Origin: Duganella sp. Root336D2
GTDB lineage: Bacteria; Pseudomonadota; Gammaproteobacteria; Burkholderiales; Burkholderiaceae_D
DNA length: 64,000 bases
Reading direction: 5' to 3'
NCBI RefSeq assembly: GCF_001425005.1
Contig: NZ_LMDB01000001.1
Location: 436,393 to 500,392 of the forward strand
Below the pieces are notes generated by a model. That model made no database searches and was not told the DNA's origin. It saw nothing but the letters and a program-made list of their open reading frames with translations. The position numbers and the translations under genes are program-made. Positions 60,877 to 64,000 of this stretch are shown piece by piece. How positions within the stretch are numbered: the first letter of the stretch is position 1; each line of letters opens with the position of its first letter.

Positions 60877-63800
60877 TCAGTCCGAGATCTCGCGCCACAG
60901 GACGCGGACCTTGGCGTCATTGTCACCAGGCGGCCCGAGGCGCATGACAGCCGGCACCCCGATGCCTTTCGACGCACCCACCGGATAAATCAGCGGCGTG
61001 CCGGATGGCAGCTTGACCACACTGGTGCCAACGATCGGCGTTGCGTACTTCAGGCCGGCCGGGATGTTGGTCTGGACGTTGCCGCCAGTCCTGTAGTCGA
61101 TCTGGTACAGCCAGCCATAACCGCCTGGCTGGCAGGCCGACACCGACGGCACCGTGGAGGAAAACACCAGCGTGCCCAGGAACAGCTGCGGCGCAATCGT
61201 GACGCGCTCGCCGGTGTCCGGCAAGTCGACACGCCAGCCCATCTTGGTGTTCCACTCAACTGCGGCGTTGGTGATGCTGCGGGTGGTGCCCGACGTCGTC
61301 ACCGTCTGCGAAACCAGTGGGCTGCTGGCAGTGACCGTGGTGCTGCCATCGTCCTTGATGCCGAAGATGGTCTGGGTGCCAGTGTCGTCCAGGTCGCCCT
61401 GGCCCAGGTAGCGGCCAGTACCGTAGAACACGGCAAACTTGTCCTGGATTTCACCCATTGCCGGCGCAACCATGATTGGCTTGTCCGCAAATTCCGCCAG
61501 CTTCGTCGCCGTGCCGGCTTCCAGGTTGAAGCGCCACATGACGCCGGTCAGGTCGCCCCCATAAGCACCGATGGCGGTGTTATTCGTGGTGAAGTCAGGC
61601 GAGCGCACATTGATACGCGCCAGGCCGCTCGGGTTGGCAGTGCTGCCGACGCCGGTCGAAATGGTTTTCAGCAGCGTGCCGCTGGCCAGGTCGAGGATGA
61701 AGATATAACCGCGGCCATCGGCGCCGGCATATTTCGTCCCTTCCGGCACGTTGTTGTAGCCCGAAGCCAGCACGGCGACCCAGGTGCCGTTGGCCATCTT
61801 GGTAATGAAGGCCGTGCCGAAGCTGTAGCCCATGCGCGGATTGTCGTTGGCGGTATAGTTCCACAGCGGACGCGGGTCCGCCGGGTCGGTTACATCGACC
61901 GCATAGTAGCCGCGGCCGCCCTTGCCCATGGCGCCGATCAGGATGGTTTTCCAGCTGCCGTTGATCTTGGCATCGCTCATGGTCAACGGACCGTCCAGGT
62001 AGTAGCGGTGCTGGCTGCCGTAGTTGGCATCGGCCAGGCGCCACATGTCCGGCAGTACCGCCGGCGGCACATAGGCCCAGCGTTCCTCGCCGGTTTCGCC
62101 ATCGAACGCATGCAGCATGCCGTCGTTGGAGGCCGCATACAGGGTCGGCTGGCGATCCACATTGGCAGCCTTGTATTCCAGGTAGCCGTCATCGCTGAAA
62201 TTGTACGGCGGCGCCTTCACATAGATCGGCTGCGAGTGCACGATGTCGCCCAGGGCTTTTTCGCGGTCGCGGTACAGGCGCTCATAGGCGCCGTACGCGA
62301 CGGTGCGATCCTGGTCTTCATTGCGGTCCTGGCCGCGCAGGTAATTCACCAGAGAAGCCGGGGTGGCAGCCGTGCGCTGCGTAGCCGACCATTCGCTCGC
62401 CTGGCTCAGCCGGCTGGTGTCGAACAGCGCAAGCTGCGCGGCAGTCAGGCCGCCGGTGCCGCTGGCGAACAGGGTGCGGGTGGTGCCGTTGGCAGTGTAA
62501 ATAACGCGGCTGTCGGAATTGCCCGCCGCAGCGATCTTGTTGCGCAGCAGCGGTTCCGCCTGCCACAGCGGCGTGGTCGATACTGCGCCAGTGGACAGGT
62601 TGATGGAATAGCCGCTGACGTCGCCGTCCCATTTCACGGTGCGGTAAGTTGCCACGTAAATGAAGTTGTCGCCTGCGGTAGGCTGCAGGGCGCTGGTTGC
62701 CGCCGCCGCGCCGTTGCCGGTCACGCTGTCGATGCTGCGCAGCGCGCGGCGCAGGCCGCCTTCCAGCGCTTCCGGGTCACGCGTGCTGAAGTAGGTGCCG
62801 CGGCCGTTGACTGCGCTGTGCCACAAGTCGTCAATAGTCTCGGGCGAGTTGCTGCTTGGCGCCGGCCACCTGGTGACGCCCTGCTTGATGTTGAAGTAGT
62901 CGCCCGAGCTATTGGTCTTGTAGTTCGGATCGTATGTCAGCGTACCATCTACCCCGAGGCCGATGGTGAACGTGGTCATGTGCTGATGCTGCGCCACGTC
63001 GTCCACGTCCGCATTCGCGCCCGATGGCGCAACGTTGTCGGTACACACATCTTTCGTCGTGCATGATGAACGCAGGTCGGTGTGGTAGTAGTAATACGCC
63101 ACGTCCGCCAGCGTGTTGCCGGTCTTCAGGGCATCGCGCGATGGCAGTGACACGCCCGCGGCGCCATCGGTGTCGCCTACTCCGCTATAGCCGTCGTTCC
63201 AATAGCCATCCGTTGCCAGGATGGTGAAGTTCTTCTGGCAGGAATACTGCACCGGATCCCTGTAGGTGGTGCTCGTGCCCATGTACATCTTGCCCAGCGA
63301 ATCGAGCGAATTGCGCAGTGGGGTACCGCCCAGCGGATCGAAGCTGTACAGGTTGGTGTAGAACGATTCCTTCTGGGTTGTGTCGAAGTTCTCGATATTC
63401 AGTGCGATCGGGTTGTTAATCGTGGTCAAGCCAATACGGGCGTGCAGATAGGCAGAGTCATCAGGATCGGTGGACACCGGGGTGCCGCGCACGTCCTTGA
63501 ATGCCTGTCCAATCGCGCTCTTGGTCATCTGGGTACGGGTGCGGTACCACGCAAACCAGTTGGCGAAATTCGACATTTCCTCGGCATACGTGCAGGTGGC
63601 GCCGGCGCAATCGCTGCGACCGGAAGCCTTGGTCGGAAACACCGTGCCCGGCTTGATGTCGACGCGCGACCAGTTGAAGTAGCGCACGTACTTGTAGGTG
63701 GCGGTCTTCTTGGCCTGGCAGGTGCCGGCCTTGCCGAAATTCTGGTTCGGCGTGCTATCCGCTGTGTTGCACCACTCAACGCTCACATTGTAGTAGTAAG

Positions 63801-64000
63801 GTGCGCCATCCACCGAAACCAGGTTCCTGTATGTGCCGTCCGGATAGGAATAGTTGCCACCCACCACCTCCGATCTGCAATTGGTGCTCGGCGGCACGTC
63901 ATTGGAGCTCTTGCACCACATGCGCTCCGGATACCCTGTCACCAGATTTACCGTGGCGGTTCTCGACAGGCGCGGGCAGTTGCCGCCCGAGACCACCCCT
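60877..64000 (-). CDS. pilY1: PilY1-like type IV pilus assembly protein, C-terminal part (runs off window)
   Basis: PilY1 is a large, calcium-dependent adhesin and assembly factor at the tip of type IV pili. About 1040 residues are present; the N-terminus lies beyond the window. The middle region has the PilY1-type segment FYTNLYSFDPLGGTPLRNSL. The C-terminal beta-propeller is clear: RWAYVPPAVLPDMWRLAD, KTILIGAMGKGGRGYYAVDV, and a calcium-loop-like GQGDLDDTGTQTIFGI. The methionine-equivalent GTG near 63996 is not the true start, since the frame stays open to the window edge. Confidence 0.9.
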   Translation of the reverse strand, partial: GVVSGGNCPRLSRTATVNLVTGYPERMWCKSSNDVPPSTNCRSEVVGGNYSYPDGTYRNLVSVDGAPYYYNVSVEWCNTADSTPNQNFGKAGTCQAKKTATYKYVRYFNWSRVDIKPGTVFPTKASGRSDCAGATCTYAEEMSNFANWFAWYRTRTQMTKSAIGQAFKDVRGTPVSTDPDDSAYLHARIGLTTINNPIALNIENFDTTQKESFYTNLYSFDPLGGTPLRNSLDSLGKMYMGTSTTYRDPVQYSCQKNFTILATDGYWNDGYSGVGDTDGAAGVSLPSRDALKTGNTLADVAYYYYHTDLRSSCTTKDVCTDNVAPSGANADVDDVAQHQHMTTFTIGLGVDGTLTYDPNYKTNSSGDYFNIKQGVTRWPAPSSNSPETIDDLWHSAVNGRGTYFSTRDPEALEGGLRRALRSIDSVTGNGAAAATSALQPTAGDNFIYVATYRTVKWDGDVSGYSINLSTGAVSTTPLWQAEPLLRNKIAAAGNSDSRVIYTANGTTRTLFASGTGGLTAAQLALFDTSRLSQASEWSATQRTAATPASLVNYLRGQDRNEDQDRTVAYGAYERLYRDREKALGDIVHSQPIYVKAPPYNFSDDGYLEYKAANVDRQPTLYAASNDGMLHAFDGETGEERWAYVPPAVLPDMWRLADANYGSQHRYYLDGPLTMSDAKINGSWKTILIGAMGKGGRGYYAVDVTDPADPRPLWNYTANDNPRMGYSFGTAFITKMANGTWVAVLASGYNNVPEGTKYAGADGRGYIFILDLASGTLLKTISTGVGSTANPSGLARINVRSPDFTTNNTAIGAYGGDLTGVMWRFNLEAGTATKLAEFADKPIMVAPAMGEIQDKFAVFYGTGRYLGQGDLDDTGTQTIFGIKDDGSTTVTASSPLVSQTVTTSGTTRSITNAAVEWNTKMGWRVDLPDTGERVTIAPQLFLGTLVFSSTVPSVSACQPGGYGWLYQIDYRTGGNVQTNIPAGLKYATPIVGTSVVKLPSGTPLIYPVGASKGIGVPAVMRLGPPGDNDAKVRVLWREISD

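Overview
The window looks like chromosomal DNA of a betaproteobacterium of the family Oxalobacteraceae (Massilia, Duganella or Janthinobacterium type). I base this on high G+C, the gene order rpsB-tsf-pyrH-frr-uppS-cdsA-dxr-rseP-bamA-skp-lpxD, the smc-zipA-ligA cluster, DUF1631 and YfiR-family proteins, and secreted exoenzymes. The genus is an inference. I saw no rRNA, tRNA, CRISPR array, insertion sequence or prophage.

Layout. 1-10.7 kb (minus strand) is the housekeeping run from rpsB to lpxD: translation factors, UMP kinase, isoprenoid and CDP-diacylglycerol synthesis, the sigma-E protease RseP, and outer-membrane biogenesis (BamA, Skp, LpxD). 10.9-16.7 kb is an accessory block with an AHSA1-like protein, a DUF4287 protein, an unknown membrane protein, a secreted M6 metalloprotease and a Tat-exported phospholipase C. 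It lies between rpsB and map, which are neighbours in many proteobacteria. 17.0-22.1 kb (plus) carries map, glnD, an RluF-like pseudouridine synthase and a YcgR-like PilZ protein. 22.1-31 kb holds a two-component system facing a MipA-like outer-membrane protein, an aldo/keto reductase, an OPT transporter, def, and ligA-zipA, followed by smc to 35.5 kb. 35.6-39.9 kb has a low-molecular-weight tyrosine phosphatase, a DUF1631 protein, a small basic protein and a ClpP-like protein. 39.9-44.7 kb is the glycine cleavage operon gcvTHP behind a textbook promoter and a tandem glycine riboswitch.

45.1-51.9 kb is the most unusual part. Two unrecognised proteins (446 and 507 aa) are transcribed away from a 1077-aa protein that joins a winged-helix DNA-binding domain, a STAND-type ATPase, one membrane segment and a long helical-repeat region. 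A small acidic protein follows it. The divergent intergenic region is packed with six TTCCGG/CCGGAA motifs that form nested inverted repeats, a plausible operator array for the winged-helix protein. The second half of the STAND gene and the small gene have clearly lower G+C than their surroundings.

52-64 kb contains a fatty-acid desaturase divergent from a GlxA/AraC-type regulator; a TonB-dependent receptor, YfiR-like and GGDEF-EAL operon; a 145-bp inverted-repeat element; prfC; a short TonB-like protein; and the 3' part of a pilY1-like gene that runs off the window.

Other points needing a second look: LigA has an apparent tandem duplication of half its HhH domain. Terminator-like hairpins sit immediately before uppS and gcvP with no room for a promoter. 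skp probably starts at a TTG. A perfect match to the NtrC operator consensus lies upstream of the DUF1631 gene. G+C statements are by eye, and all family assignments come from reading the translations, not from searches.
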